The position numbers and the translations under genes are program-made. The notes beneath the pieces are model-generated. The model had not been told where the DNA came from. It saw only the letters and a list, made by a program, of their open reading frames with translations, and ran no database searches. Shown here one piece after another: positions 48,598-60,962 of a stretch of DNA of 64,000 bases (position 1 is the first letter of the stretch; the number at the start of each line of letters is the position of its first letter). Where the stretch lies: contig JADBKN010000008.1 of assembly GCA_014896375.1 (NCBI GenBank), positions 1 through 64,000 of the forward strand, given 5' to 3'. The DNA is from Bacillota bacterium (GTDB lineage: Bacteria > Bacillota > Sulfobacillia > RBS10-35 > Bu92).

Positions 48598-50572
48598 GGA
48601 GCCATGCCACCGTTCAAGGTCCGCGCGCCGTTCCAACCGAGCGGCGATCAGCCCAAGGCCATCGAAGAGGTCGTCGAGGCGTTCGAGGCGGGCGCCAAGG
48701 ATGTCACGCTGCTCGGCGTGACGGGTTCCGGCAAGACGGCGCTCATGTCCTGGGTCATCGAGCGCCTGCAGCGCCCCACGCTGGTCATCGCGCCGAACAA
48801 GACCCTCGCGGCGCAGCTCTGCGCGGAGATGAAGGAGTTCTTCCCGGACAACGCCGTGGAGTACTTCGTCTCCTACTACGACTACTACCAGCCGGAGGCG
48901 TACATCGCCGCCACCGACACCTACATTGAGAAGGACGCGCTGCGCAACAACGAGATCGACAAGCTCCGCCACTCGGCGACCATGGCGCTCTTCGAGCGGC
49001 GCGACGTGATCATCGTGGCGAGCGTCTCCTGCATCTACGGCTTGGGCTCTCCTGAGGACTACAGCTCCCTCGTGCTCTCCCTGCGCGTGGGGATGGAGAA
49101 GCCGCGCCACGAGATCGTGAGGAAGCTCGTCGACCTCCAATACCAGCGCAACGACATGCAGCTGGAGCGCGGCCGCTTCCGCGTGCGCGGCGACGTGATC
49201 GAGATCTGCCCCGTGGGCTCCACGGACCGCGCCATCCGCGTGGAGCTCTTTGGAGACGAGATCGAGCGGCTGGTCGAGTTCGACACCCTGACGGGCGAGA
49301 TCCTCGCGGAGAACCGCCATGTGGCGATCTATCCCGCCAGCCACTACCTCACGTCGCCGGAGAAGATGGAGCGCGCCATCGCGTCCATCGAGGCGGAGCT
49401 GGAGGAGCGGCTGAAGGAGCTGCGGGCGGCCGGCCGCCTTCTGGAGGCGCAGCGGCTGGAGCAGCGCACGCGCTACGACCTGGAAATGCTGCGCGAGGTC
49501 GGCTACTGTAGCGGCATCGAGAACTACAGCCGCCATCTGACGGGACGGCGGCCCGGGGAGCCGCCCTACACGCTGCTCGACTTCTTCCCGAAGGACTTCC
49601 TCTGCTTCATCGACGAGTCGCACCAGACGATCCCGCAAATCCGCGGCATGTATGAAGGTGACCGCTCCCGCAAGCTGGAGCTCGTGGAATACGGCTTCCG
49701 CCTGCCCTCCGCGCTCGACAACCGCCCGCTCACGTTTGAGGAGTTCGAGCGGCGCATCGGGCAGACGCTCTACGTCTCGGCCACGCCCGGCCCGTACGAG
49801 CTGCAGCGCAGCCAGCGCGTCGTGGAGATGATCGTGCGGCCGACGGGGCTCGTCGACCCGGAGGTCGAGGTGCGCCCCACGCGCGGCCAGATCGACGACC
49901 TCCTCGGCGAGATCCGCAAGCGGGTGGCCAAAGGGCAGCGCGTGCTCGTGACGACGCTCACGAAGAAGATGGCCGAGGAGCTGACGGACTACCTGCGCGA
50001 GGTCGGCGTCAAGGTGCGCTACATGCACTCGGACGTCGAGACGCTGGAGCGCATGGAGATCGTGCGCGACCTGCGCCTCGGCGTCTTCGACGTGCTCGTC
50101 GGCATCAACCTCCTGCGCGAGGGGCTGGACCTGCCCGAAGTGAGCCTCGTCGCCATCCTGGACGCGGACAAGGAGGGCTACCTCCGCTCCGAGCGCAGCC
50201 TCATCCAGACGATCGGCCGCGCGGCGCGCAACGCCGAGGGCAAGGTCATCATGTACGCCGACCGCGTCACCGACTCCATGGCGGCCGCCATCCGGGAGAC
50301 GGAGCGCCGCCGCCGCATCCAGACGGAGTACAACCGCCGGCACGGCATCACGCCGCGGACCATCGAGAAGCCTGTGCGCGACGTGATCGAGAACACCCGC
50401 GTGCTGGCGAAGGGCGAGGGATACTGGGAGGGCCGCAGCCTCAAGGACGTGCCGCCGCGCCAGATCCCGAAGCTCGTCGAGAAGCTTCGCAAGGAGATGA
50501 AGGAGGCGGCGAAGGCGCTGGAGTTCGAGCGGGCCGCGCTCTTACGGGACATGATCATCGAGCTGGAGACGC

Positions 50573-53470
<2,898 letters not shown>

Positions 53471-53473
53471 GCT

Positions 53474-54772
53474 GTGGTGGCGGCGGTGATCGTCACGTCG
53501 GGGACCGTCTGGGGTGTGCTGCGCCGCCCACGTGGGCTGGGGCCGGGGGCCGTGGCCTGGCTGGGCGCGGCGCTCATGCTCTCGCTGGGGCTCGTGCGGC
53601 CGGCGGACGTCGTCGCGGTGTTCCGTCTCACGTGGGACGCCACGCTCGCGCTCATCGGCATGGTTCTGACGGCGGAGATCCTCGATCAAGCCCGCTTCTT
53701 CCGCGCGGGCGCGCTCTTTGTGGCGCGCGCCGCGCGCGGGCGGCCGGCGGCGTTGTTTTTCGGGCTCACGCTTCTCACGGCGGCGGTGGCGGCGTTTTTC
53801 ACCAACGATGCGGCCGTGCTGATCCTCACGCCGATCGCCTGCGAGCTGGCGGCGGCTTTCGGGTGGAGCGCGGCCCAGGCGCTGCCGCTCCTCTTCGCCG
53901 TGGGGTTCGTGGCGGACACGTTCAGCCTGCCGTTCACGACGAGCAACCTTGTGAACATCATGAGCGCGGACGCCGCCAGACTGCCGTTCGGAGCGTATGC
54001 GCGGGCGATGGCCGTGCCGAGCGCCGTGAGCCTCGCGGTTTCGCTGGCGGTGCTCTGGTGGCGCTTCGGCGGGAGGTCGGGGCACGCGCGCCCATTTGCG
54101 CCGGGCGCCGGCGTCCCGCTCCCCCCGTTACCGGCGCCGGGCGCAGCGGTGCGCGACCGCGTGCTGGTGGCGGCAGGCGCGGTGGTGCTGATCCTTGAGA
54201 TGGTGTGCCTCTTCTGGGCGTCGCGCCACCGCGTGCCGACGGCGGCGATCGTCGGCGGCGGTGCCCTGCTCCTCGCCCTCCTCGCCGCTTGGCGCCCGGG
54301 GGTCAGCGTACGCGGGGCGCTTCTACGTGCGCCCTGGCAGGTAATCTTCTTCGCCGCGGGGATGTTTCTCGTCGTCGATGGGCTCGGCCGCGCCGGATGG
54401 GCGCAGCTCTGGGCACGCAACCTGGAGATCTGGGCCGCTCACCCGTAGGGGGCCATCGCCGTTCAGGGCGCAGTGGCGGGGGCCCTCGCCTCGGTGGGCA
54501 ACAACCTACCGGCCACCATGCTCGGCCTTCTGGGCATCGGCGCCGCGCATGTGCCTCCGGATCTGCGGGAGGGCCTCGTCCTCGCCAACGTCCTGGGCAA
54601 CGACATCGGTCCCAAGTTGACGCCGATCGGCTCTTTGGCCACGTTGCTTTGGCTGGGGATCCTGGAGCGGCGCGGTTACCGCGTCACGGGGAAGGAGTAC
54701 CTGGCGATGGGCCTCCTTCTGACGCCGCCGGTGCTGGCGGCGGCGCTGGCGGCGCTGGCCGTCCTACGGTAA
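53474..54772 (+). pseudogene. ArsB/NhaD-type anion permease with an in-frame TAG
   Basis: Reads as one 432-residue permease with about eleven membrane helices, but codon 325 is TAG (54446-54448). The frame goes on without loss after it: GAVAGALASVGNNLPATMLG and NDIGPKLTPIGSLATLLWLG are typical ArsB/citrate-permease blocks (SNN-P and GANLTPIGS-like). The N-terminal half has FFTNDAAVLILTPIACELAA. Arsenite efflux is the likely ancestral role, but no arsR or arsC is near. GTG 53474 lies three bases after uvrA. Single-base nonsense or sequencing error. Confidence 0.85.
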
Positions 54773-54842
54773 CGGCCGTCCTGCGGTGACGGCCCGTGCT
54801 GCGGTGAAGGCCGCGCTGCGGTCACGGCCGTCCTGCGGTCAC
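54757..54842 (+). repeat. Tandem 17-bp repeat, five units
   Basis: Units of GGCCGTCCTGCGGTCAC: 54757-54773, 54774-54790, 54791-54808 (18 bp), 54809-54825, 54826-54842, with a decayed sixth after that. The first unit is the last codons and stop of the arsB-like gene (GGCCGTCCTACGGTAAC), so the array looks like a copy-out of the 3' end of that gene. Confidence 0.85.
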
Positions 54843-55308
54843 GGCGGCGCGATGCGCCCCCGCACCTGCTTCGGCCAGCCGATGACCTTCGAGGGGCGCG
54901 TCATCGATCGCGGTAGGCCGGGGACCGCGGCCGGCCGGCACCCCGGGTAGCCCGGGACCGGGGTAAGCGGGGACCGTGTCGCCGGGTGGGGCTCGGTGTG
55001 GCTCGGTGCTAGGCGCGGCCCCTTTAGCCAAGATCGTTGGCCTATTTCCAAAAAACCGCTGGCATCGGCCTCGATAAGCCAAAAACGTTGGCCTCATTCT
55101 TGGGAAATGGCGCGTAAGGCCGGGAAATAAGAAATTAGGCCAACGAGTTTGGCTTATTTGGGCCCGGGGAAGCCGGTACGCGAAAATAGACCAACGTTTT
55201 TGGCTTATCGGTGGACGCCGATGCCGGGCGGGACCCGGGGCCACTGCCGCGCACACACGTCTGCCATTCGCCGCTGCCGTGCGCCGTCCCTACCCATCGC
55301 TCGTTCGC
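54773..55308. other. Gene-free stretch after the arsB-like gene
   Basis: 536 bases. Holds the tandem 17-bp array (to 54842), then GC-rich sequence with CCCGGG-type words (54930-54990), then the four-copy dyad repeat (55025-55209), which is markedly richer in A and T. No protein-coding frame is credible on either strand. Confidence 0.7.
55025..55209. repeat. Four copies of a ~22-bp dyad element in inverted pairs
   Basis: Consensus AGGCCAACGNNNTTGGCTTATC. Minus-strand copies at 55025-55049 and 55073-55094; plus-strand copies at 55137-55159 and 55188-55209. Copies two and four share a perfect 19-bp inverted repeat, CCAACGTTTTTGGCTTATC. Each unit has an inner GCCAA/TTGGC dyad. Copies one and three differ at the NNN and flanks. 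Could be operators, the ends of a small MITE-like element, or a REP-like family. No known family recognised. Confidence 0.8.
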
Positions 55309-55505
55309 TCACGCCGGCCGGAACGTGGCCATGGCGCCGCGGATGCGCTGCGTCTCCTTATAGATGCAGCGGTTCATGACGACGTCCATCCCCGCCTCCG
55401 AGGCGAGCCGCGCCGCCTCTGGGCTCACGACGCCCGCCTGCATCCAGAAGATGCGCACGCCCTTCTTCCCGGGCCCGCGCCGGGCCTGCGCCCACTCTAG
55501 CGCTG
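55309..55505 (-). pseudogene. CoA-binding domain protein, 3' remnant
   Basis: About 55 residues on the minus strand match the C-terminus of YccU-type CoA-binding proteins: KKGVRIFWMQAGVVSPEAAR, EAGMDVVMNRCIYKE. Upstream, the frame runs into the antisense of the DedA-LmbE gene, so start and most of the domain are gone. Probably the stump of a gene cut off by rearrangement. Confidence 0.6.
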
Positions 55506-55508
55506 CGG

Positions 55509-57671
55509 CTAGCGCGTCACGCGGAAGAGCGCCCAGCCCGTGCGGTCGAGGACGATGCGTCCCACGCCGGATTCGCATTCCATGAGGAGGTCCGTCGTGC
55601 CGGTGAGCGCTTCCCACGGGATCTCGACGAGAAACCCGTCCGTGCGCAGCGTGACGCGCACGGCCTGGCCGGCCGGCCAGGCGGGGCCGCCGGCGGCGAG
55701 GGGGCGGACGTCGGCCGCACCGCGGTCCAGCGTGATGACGTAGCCGCGCGCGGCGCCGTGCGAAAACGCCCAGAAGCGCAGGCGATAGTCCGTGAGCGGG
55801 TTGGGCGGGGCCAGCGTCTCCACGGCCGCGACCAGCTCCGGGCCGACGCGCTCCACGCGCACCGCGCGCAGCGCCGAACCGGGGTCGAGCCGCGTCTTCA
55901 AAGGCGGCGGCAGGACGGGCAGCGCCTCGCCGCCGCTCGCCACGTCGCGCGCCAGCTCGTCGCGGGACCGCATCGCCGGCACGGCCTCGTGAGGCGCCAG
56001 CACCGCCTGCGGCGCCGGCTGAAAGAGTTCGTCGGAGCGCGCGAAGGTGCGCAGCCAACCCCCCATCACGCGCATCTGGGAGATGTAGGCCTCGATGGCG
56101 TCCAGCTTGCGCTCGATCTCCCCGCGGGAGAGGGCGACGTGCACCCAGTGCCCCACGTGGCGCAGGTCCCGCGGCGGCACGAGCGGCGTGAACGGTTCCA
56201 CGCCCCAGCCGGCGGGCCAGTCTCCGTGGTGGACGAGGTAGGTGTAGACGGAGGTCGAGGAGCGCTGCGCCGCTGCCAGGGCATACATCGTGAAGTCGTA
56301 CGCGGCGCGGTGGTCGGGGTGGCCGTCGAGCGGGTAGGGCGCGATCACGACGGTCGGGTCGAAGGTCTCGATGACCGACCGCAGCGCCGCCGCGAGGGAG
56401 TCGGCGTCGTACGGCAGGCCCCGGTCCGCGAGGCGGTACGGCACGGAGGAGGCTCGGGAGAAGGGGCTCAGGTACGGCTCCGGCGCACCCCAGTAGTCGT
56501 ACCAGAGGCGCTCGAGGCCCTTGTCCGGGAAACCGAGCTCCGTCAGCTGGTCGGGGCGCAGGCCGAGGATGGCCGTGGCGCGCTGGCTCTCATGCAGGCG
56601 CTCCACCCCGAGCGCGCGGTAGTCGGCCGGGCCCGGCTTGAGGTGGCCCGTCCAGAGGATGGTGGCGCGGCTGAAGGAGTCGCCCGCCGTGACGACGACG
56701 ACGTGCACCTGGCCGCCGGCCGCCAGCGTGCGTTGGATGAGGCCGCCGGCGCCGAGCGTCTCGTCGTCCGGGTGCGGCGCAATGACCAGGAGCCGCGTGG
56801 CGGCGTTGGGCACGGGCAGCTGGTCCGGCGGCACCGGCGCGCGGCCGCCCGCCTCCGCGTGGAAGAGGAGGAAGGAGGCCGGCGCGGCGAGGGAGACGCC
56901 ACCGACGACGAGCGCGGCCAGGGTCTTGCGCGCGGGACGGCGCCAGCGGCGGAGGCGCGCGGCGGCGCCCCCCGCGCCGCCCGTGACACCGCCGGCGGCC
57001 GCGCCTCCCGCGCCGCCCGCCGCGGCTCGCGCGCCGCCGCCCCCCGCGCCGCCCGCTCCGCGGCGCCCGCGCCGCCGGCGGCGGCGACGCAGCTGCCACG
57101 CCGCCCACGCGAGCGCGGCCGCACCCAGGAGCGCCGCCGCGAGCCAGCCGGCGCGCCGCTGCCAGAGGTCGACGGCCGTGCGGCCGAGCCAGGTGAAGGC
57201 CAGCTGGTAGACCGCCGTCCAACTGAGCGCCGCCGCCGCCGAGGCCAGCGCATAGCGCGGCAGCGGCACGCGCGCGTCGCCGGCGAAGAGGATGGCCGGT
57301 GTGCGGATGGGGCCGAACCAGCGCCCGATGAAGACTGTCCACGCGCCGTAGCGCTGGAACCAGCCGCGCGCCTCCTCCAGCCGCTCCGGCGTCAAGCCCA
57401 GCCGCGGGCCCACGCGCCGCAGGAGCGGCTCCAGCGATGCCCGCCCCAGCGCGTAGCCCGCCAGGTTGCCCGCGAAGTTGCCGGCCGCCGCCGCCAGCCA
57501 GGCGCCGAGGAAGGGCATGCGCCCGCGGCCGACCAAGACGCCCGTGGCGAGGAAGAACGGTTCCACGAAGATGCCGGGCAGCCCGGTGCCCTCAAGGAAC
57601 AGCGCCAGGAACTGCACGGCGTACAAGGCAGGCTCGGGCAGCTGCTCCAGCCAGTGCAGCACGGCGCTCAC
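55509..57671 (-). CDS. DedA-family membrane protein fused to LmbE/PIG-L deacetylase
   Basis: 720 residues in three parts. Residues about 1-200: DedA/SNARE-associated domain with EGTGLPGIFVEPFFLATGVL and FIGRWFGPIRTPAILFAGDA. About 200-285: basic stretch, Ala/Gly-rich linker and a further membrane helix. About 290-560: PIG-L/LmbE zinc hydrolase with APHPDDETLGAGG and the second ligand DGHPDHRAAYDF; then a beta-rich C-terminal domain. A scramblase-like membrane part joined to a deacetylase suggests work on a lipid-linked amino sugar. GTG 57671 is coupled to psd. Biochemistry is inference. Confidence 0.88.
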   Translation of the reverse strand: MSAVLHWLEQLPEPALYAVQFLALFLEGTGLPGIFVEPFFLATGVLVGRGRMPFLGAWLAAAAGNFAGNLAGYALGRASLEPLLRRVGPRLGLTPERLEEARGWFQRYGAWTVFIGRWFGPIRTPAILFAGDARVPLPRYALASAAAALSWTAVYQLAFTWLGRTAVDLWQRRAGWLAAALLGAAALAWAAWQLRRRRRRRGRRGAGGAGGGGARAAAGGAGGAAAGGVTGGAGGAAARLRRWRRPARKTLAALVVGGVSLAAPASFLLFHAEAGGRAPVPPDQLPVPNAATRLLVIAPHPDDETLGAGGLIQRTLAAGGQVHVVVVTAGDSFSRATILWTGHLKPGPADYRALGVERLHESQRATAILGLRPDQLTELGFPDKGLERLWYDYWGAPEPYLSPFSRASSVPYRLADRGLPYDADSLAAALRSVIETFDPTVVIAPYPLDGHPDHRAAYDFTMYALAAAQRSSTSVYTYLVHHGDWPAGWGVEPFTPLVPPRDLRHVGHWVHVALSRGEIERKLDAIEAYISQMRVMGGWLRTFARSDELFQPAPQAVLAPHEAVPAMRSRDELARDVASGGEALPVLPPPLKTRLDPGSALRAVRVERVGPELVAAVETLAPPNPLTDYRLRFWAFSHGAARGYVITLDRGAADVRPLAAGGPAWPAGQAVRVTLRTDGFLVEIPWEALTGTTDLLMECESGVGRIVLDRTGWALFRVTR

Positions 57672-58384
57672 CGAAGTCTCGCGAGGGGTGTGAGGGCGCC
57701 GTAGACCTGGTCGCCGACGCGGACGAGGATATCGACGTCGGTCGTCTCAAGGAACACGTCGACCTGGCTGCCGCGGCGGATGAAGGACAGCTTCTGGCCC
57801 GCGCGGACGTCGTCGCCCGGCTTCACAAAGCAGTCGATCTTGTTGACGAAGCGGTCCGCGATCTCCACCACGGCGAGGCGCACCGCGCGGCCGCCGGCCT
57901 CCGTGCGCAGGAAGATCGTGTTGCGCTCGTTCTCCAGGTGGTAGCGCTTCCCAAAGAGGTCCATGGCGCGCCGCAGGTAGGTGAGGTTGACGTACTCCCA
58001 CAGGTCGACCATCGGCCAGTTGCGCGCGGCCGGCGTGTGCACCACGGCCTCCACGCGGCCGTCGACGGGCGCGTAGTTGAAGTGGACGTCCAGCGGGGAC
58101 ATGTAGACGCCCACGAGCCAGCCGTCCAGCTCCCCCTCCGCGCGCCCGCGCGTGATCTCCTCCACGCGGATGGCGCGGCCCAGCTTGCGGCTCTCCACCA
58201 TGCCGCCCTGCACGCGCCGCACGTACACGACCTTGCCGTCGGCCGGGGAGAGCACGAGCCCCGGCTCCCGGGGGGACACGCGGACGGGGTCCCGGAAGAA
58301 CCAGACGTTGCGCAGGAACCAGACGCCCGCCGCCACGGCCGCGGCGAGGACCAGTAGAACCAGAAGCCACCCGGCGAACGTCAT
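57668..58384 (-). CDS. psd: Phosphatidylserine decarboxylase-related protein
   Basis: Makes phosphatidylethanolamine (or the archaetidyl analogue) from the serine lipid. The 238-residue product is of the short Psd type, with an N-terminal membrane helix (LLVLLVLAAAVAAGVWFL), FFRDPVR, SPADGKVVYV, YMSPLDVHFNYAPVDG and the self-cleavage site FIRRGSQVD (Ser about 206), where the pyruvoyl group forms. ATG 58384 overlaps the upstream ligase and the stop overlaps the DedA-LmbE start. No pssA gene was seen nearby. Confidence 0.92.
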   Translation of the reverse strand: MTFAGWLLVLLVLAAAVAAGVWFLRNVWFFRDPVRVSPREPGLVLSPADGKVVYVRRVQGGMVESRKLGRAIRVEEITRGRAEGELDGWLVGVYMSPLDVHFNYAPVDGRVEAVVHTPAARNWPMVDLWEYVNLTYLRRAMDLFGKRYHLENERNTIFLRTEAGGRAVRLAVVEIADRFVNKIDCFVKPGDDVRAGQKLSFIRRGSQVDVFLETTDVDILVRVGDQVYGALTPLARLR

Positions 58385-59394
58385 CCGTGCCCCCCTCCCG
58401 AGCGCGGCCGCTCCACGAGCGCCTTCCAGACAGTATAGGGCAGGCGCGGCACGTAATAGCCAAAGAAGCCGGCCGCCGCGCGCCAGGCGCGCGGCCGCGG
58501 CGCCGGCCGCGCGTCTCCCGCCGGCGCGCCGCGATAGGCCGCGTCGATGCGGCGGTAGGCCGCTTCCACGCCGCCCTCGGCCGCCCAGCGGCGCACCGCG
58601 TCCGCCGGCGGCGCGGCGAAGAGCGCCTCCGGCAGGGTCACGATCTCCGAGAGCTCCAGGAAGAGCGGCCGCACGTGCGTCCCGTAGCCCTCGGCCGCCA
58701 CGGCGGCCCGCAATCGATTATAGCGGTCGCGGTCGAGCGGCCAGCGGCGGCCGCTGCCGAGCACGGCCGAGACGGCCTTGAGCACCAGCGCGAGCCGCTC
58801 CGTGTCCCAGACCGGGTCGAAGCAGCGGATTTCGACGGTCGGCAGCCGGTAAGGGAGGATGAGGTCCTGGAAGCGGAAGCGCGGGTCCTCCCGCAGCGGC
58901 CCGATGGCGTAGGAGCGCGCGAAGCGGAAGGACGGGCGCGGGCGCCCGCCCTCCTCGTACGGCGCGTTGAGGAAGGCGCAGGCGAAGAGCGGCAGGAAGT
59001 GGGCGACGGCCGCGTACGCGGCCGCGAGGTCGTCCACGCCGCCGATGTGCACGTGCAGGCCGCAGGTGTTCGTCCGCGCCTCAAGGCCCATGAGGCTGCC
59101 CATGGGCACGATGTACGCGTCGGCCACGGCCGCCAGCCGGCGCCGCTGCTCAAGGAGCGCCGCCACGGCCGCTTCCGCGCCGCGGCGCGGGGGCGTGGAG
59201 AGCTCCACGCCGCTCATCACGGCGCGGCGCAGGTCGGCGCCGCGGGCGAAGTTGGAGGCGCTGCGCGTGTAGTAGTAGCGGGGGTCCTCCCAGAGAAGGC
59301 GCGCGAGCGGCCAGAGCGCGTCCAGCGCCGGGCGCACCGGGTAGGTGAGGAAGACCTCCTCCTCGATGCCGTAAAGGGGCTCGTCCATGAGCAC
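58381..59394 (-). CDS. GCS2-type carboxylate-amine ligase (YbdK-like)
   Basis: 337 residues of the glutamate-cysteine ligase family 2: GIEEEVFLTYP at the start, GVELSTPPRRG, TCGLHVHIGGVDD and YRLPTVEIRCFDPVWDTER. Such enzymes join an amino acid to a carboxylate using ATP; gamma-glutamyl-cysteine synthesis or a peptide-like side product are both possible. ATG 59394 or 59388. First of a coupled operon with psd and DedA-LmbE, which suggests that the product modifies lipids or a sugar thiol. Substrate unknown. Confidence 0.88.
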   Translation of the reverse strand: MLMDEPLYGIEEEVFLTYPVRPALDALWPLARLLWEDPRYYYTRSASNFARGADLRRAVMSGVELSTPPRRGAEAAVAALLEQRRRLAAVADAYIVPMGSLMGLEARTNTCGLHVHIGGVDDLAAAYAAVAHFLPLFACAFLNAPYEEGGRPRPSFRFARSYAIGPLREDPRFRFQDLILPYRLPTVEIRCFDPVWDTERLALVLKAVSAVLGSGRRWPLDRDRYNRLRAAVAAEGYGTHVRPLFLELSEIVTLPEALFAAPPADAVRRWAAEGGVEAAYRRIDAAYRGAPAGDARPAPRPRAWRAAAGFFGYYVPRLPYTVWKALVERPRSGGGHG

Positions 59395-59444
59395 AGTATG
59401 GCACGGACTCCCAAGGGGAAGACTTCGGCGCGGAGGGACGCGCC

Positions 59445-60962
59445 ATGCCGAACACCACGACGCCGTTCGTCGACGGTCACAGGATCACGTCCGCCGCCTC
59501 CATCGACAACTATACGCGTTACATCACAACGGAGCTGGAGACGAACGTCCGCTACCTGGACGAGCTGCTCGGCGTGGGGAAGACGTTCGACGTGCTGAGC
59601 CAGCCGTACACCTTCGGGGGGCGGCGCATGCACGTCTACGTCGTCAACGGCTTCTTCGACGCCCGCACGGTGATGCAGATGCTGGCCGAGCTGGCCGTGC
59701 TCAACGAGGGCGCCCTGGACGAGGACGCGCTCGACAAGATCACGCACCAGCGCATCACGCTGCCGTCGATCACCGTCGTCCGCACGCTGGACGAGTTCGT
59801 GACCATGGTGCTGTCCGGCACGGTCGGCATCCTCATCGAGGGCGTGAGCCGGGGCCTCGTCATCGACGCGCGCGTCTACCCGGCCCGGCTGCCCAACGTG
59901 CCGGAGACGGAGAAGGTGGTGCTGGGCCCGCACGACGGCTTCGTCGAGACGCTTCTTTACAACACGACCCTCCTCCGCCGCCGGCTGCGCGATCCGCGCC
60001 TGCGCTGCGAGATCGTGCACGTGGGCCGGCACTCGCATACGGACGTCGCCATCTGTTACCTGGAAGGCGTCGCCGACCCGCGCATGGTGGAGGACGTGCG
60101 GCGCCGGCTGCAGAACGCGACGGTGCGCAACATCTCCATGTCGGAGCGCTCCGTGGCGACGCTCCTCAGCGACCACCCCTGGAACCCCCTGCCCACCGTG
60201 CGCTTCACCGAGCGCGCCGACATGGCGGCGGCGCAGGTGGCGGAGGGGCGCATCCTCGTCGTCGTGGACACGACGCCGCAGGCGATCATCGTGCCGGCGC
60301 CGTTCTTCGCGCACGTGCCGCACCCGGAGGACTTCCACATCGGCGCGCCGGCCGGCACCTACCTCCGCTGGATCATCCTCATGGCGACGGTGATGTCCGT
60401 CTTCCTGCCGGCGCTGTGGCTCCTGGCCGCGACGGAGCCCAGCCTCCTGCCGAAGAGCCTGAAGTTCGTGGGTCCGCGCCAGCCGCCCACGGGCATGTCG
60501 CTCGCCACGCAGTTCATCGTGGCCGAACTCGGCATCGAGGTCGTGCGGCGCGCCATCCTCAACACGCCCTCCTCAGTGGCCTCCGCCATGTCGATCTTCG
60601 GCGCCGTGATCCTGGGGGACGCGCTCTTCAAGACAGGGCTCTTCCTGCCGGAGGTGATCATCTACCTGGGCGTGGCGACCGTCTTCACCTTCGCCATCTC
60701 CTCCGTGGAGATGATGATCGTGGCGCGCCTCTTCCGGCTCTCCCTGCTGCTCTCGGTGGCGTTCTTCAAGCTGCCGGGCCTCATCCTCGCCACCCTGGCC
60801 TTCTTCGTGCTGGCCCTGGCCACGCGCTCCCTGGGAGTGCCCTACCTGTGGCCGCTCGTGCCCTTCAACTGGTCGGCGTTCAAGTCGATCTTCATCGTCT
60901 CTCCCGTCACCTCGGACATGGCCTCCTCGGGACCGGTGACGCGCCCCGGGACGCCGAGTTGA
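59445..60962 (+). CDS. spoVAF: Spore germination protein, SpoVAF/GerA family
   Basis: 505 residues. N-terminal soluble domain (about 1-300) with ITTELETNVRYLDELLGVGK and TLVSGTVGILIEG-like core, then five or so membrane helices with PTGMSLATQFIVAELGIEVV, LNTPSSVASAMSIFGAVILG and LVPFNWSAFKSIF, the SpoVAF signature region. GerA-family A-type subunits act at the spore inner membrane in germinant response; SpoVAF helps signal to the SpoVA channel. ATG 59445 follows GGAGG. No spoVA neighbours here. The CorA gene is coupled downstream. Confidence 0.9.
   Translation: MPNTTTPFVDGHRITSAASIDNYTRYITTELETNVRYLDELLGVGKTFDVLSQPYTFGGRRMHVYVVNGFFDARTVMQMLAELAVLNEGALDEDALDKITHQRITLPSITVVRTLDEFVTMVLSGTVGILIEGVSRGLVIDARVYPARLPNVPETEKVVLGPHDGFVETLLYNTTLLRRRLRDPRLRCEIVHVGRHSHTDVAICYLEGVADPRMVEDVRRRLQNATVRNISMSERSVATLLSDHPWNPLPTVRFTERADMAAAQVAEGRILVVVDTTPQAIIVPAPFFAHVPHPEDFHIGAPAGTYLRWIILMATVMSVFLPALWLLAATEPSLLPKSLKFVGPRQPPTGMSLATQFIVAELGIEVVRRAILNTPSSVASAMSIFGAVILGDALFKTGLFLPEVIIYLGVATVFTFAISSVEMMIVARLFRLSLLLSVAFFKLPGLILATLAFFVLALATRSLGVPYLWPLVPFNWSAFKSIFIVSPVTSDMASSGPVTRPGTPS

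Noticed and set aside
48512-48603. M-box riboswitch for mgtE
   Set aside because: The gap to uvrB is 92 bases, too short for the M-box, and no core motif was seen.
54757-54842. Possible CRISPR array
   Set aside because: Units are directly adjacent 17-bp repeats with no spacers and no cas genes nearby.
55073-55209. Insertion sequence with transposase
   Set aside because: Terminal-like inverted repeats are present, but the space between holds no coding frame and target duplication is not evident.
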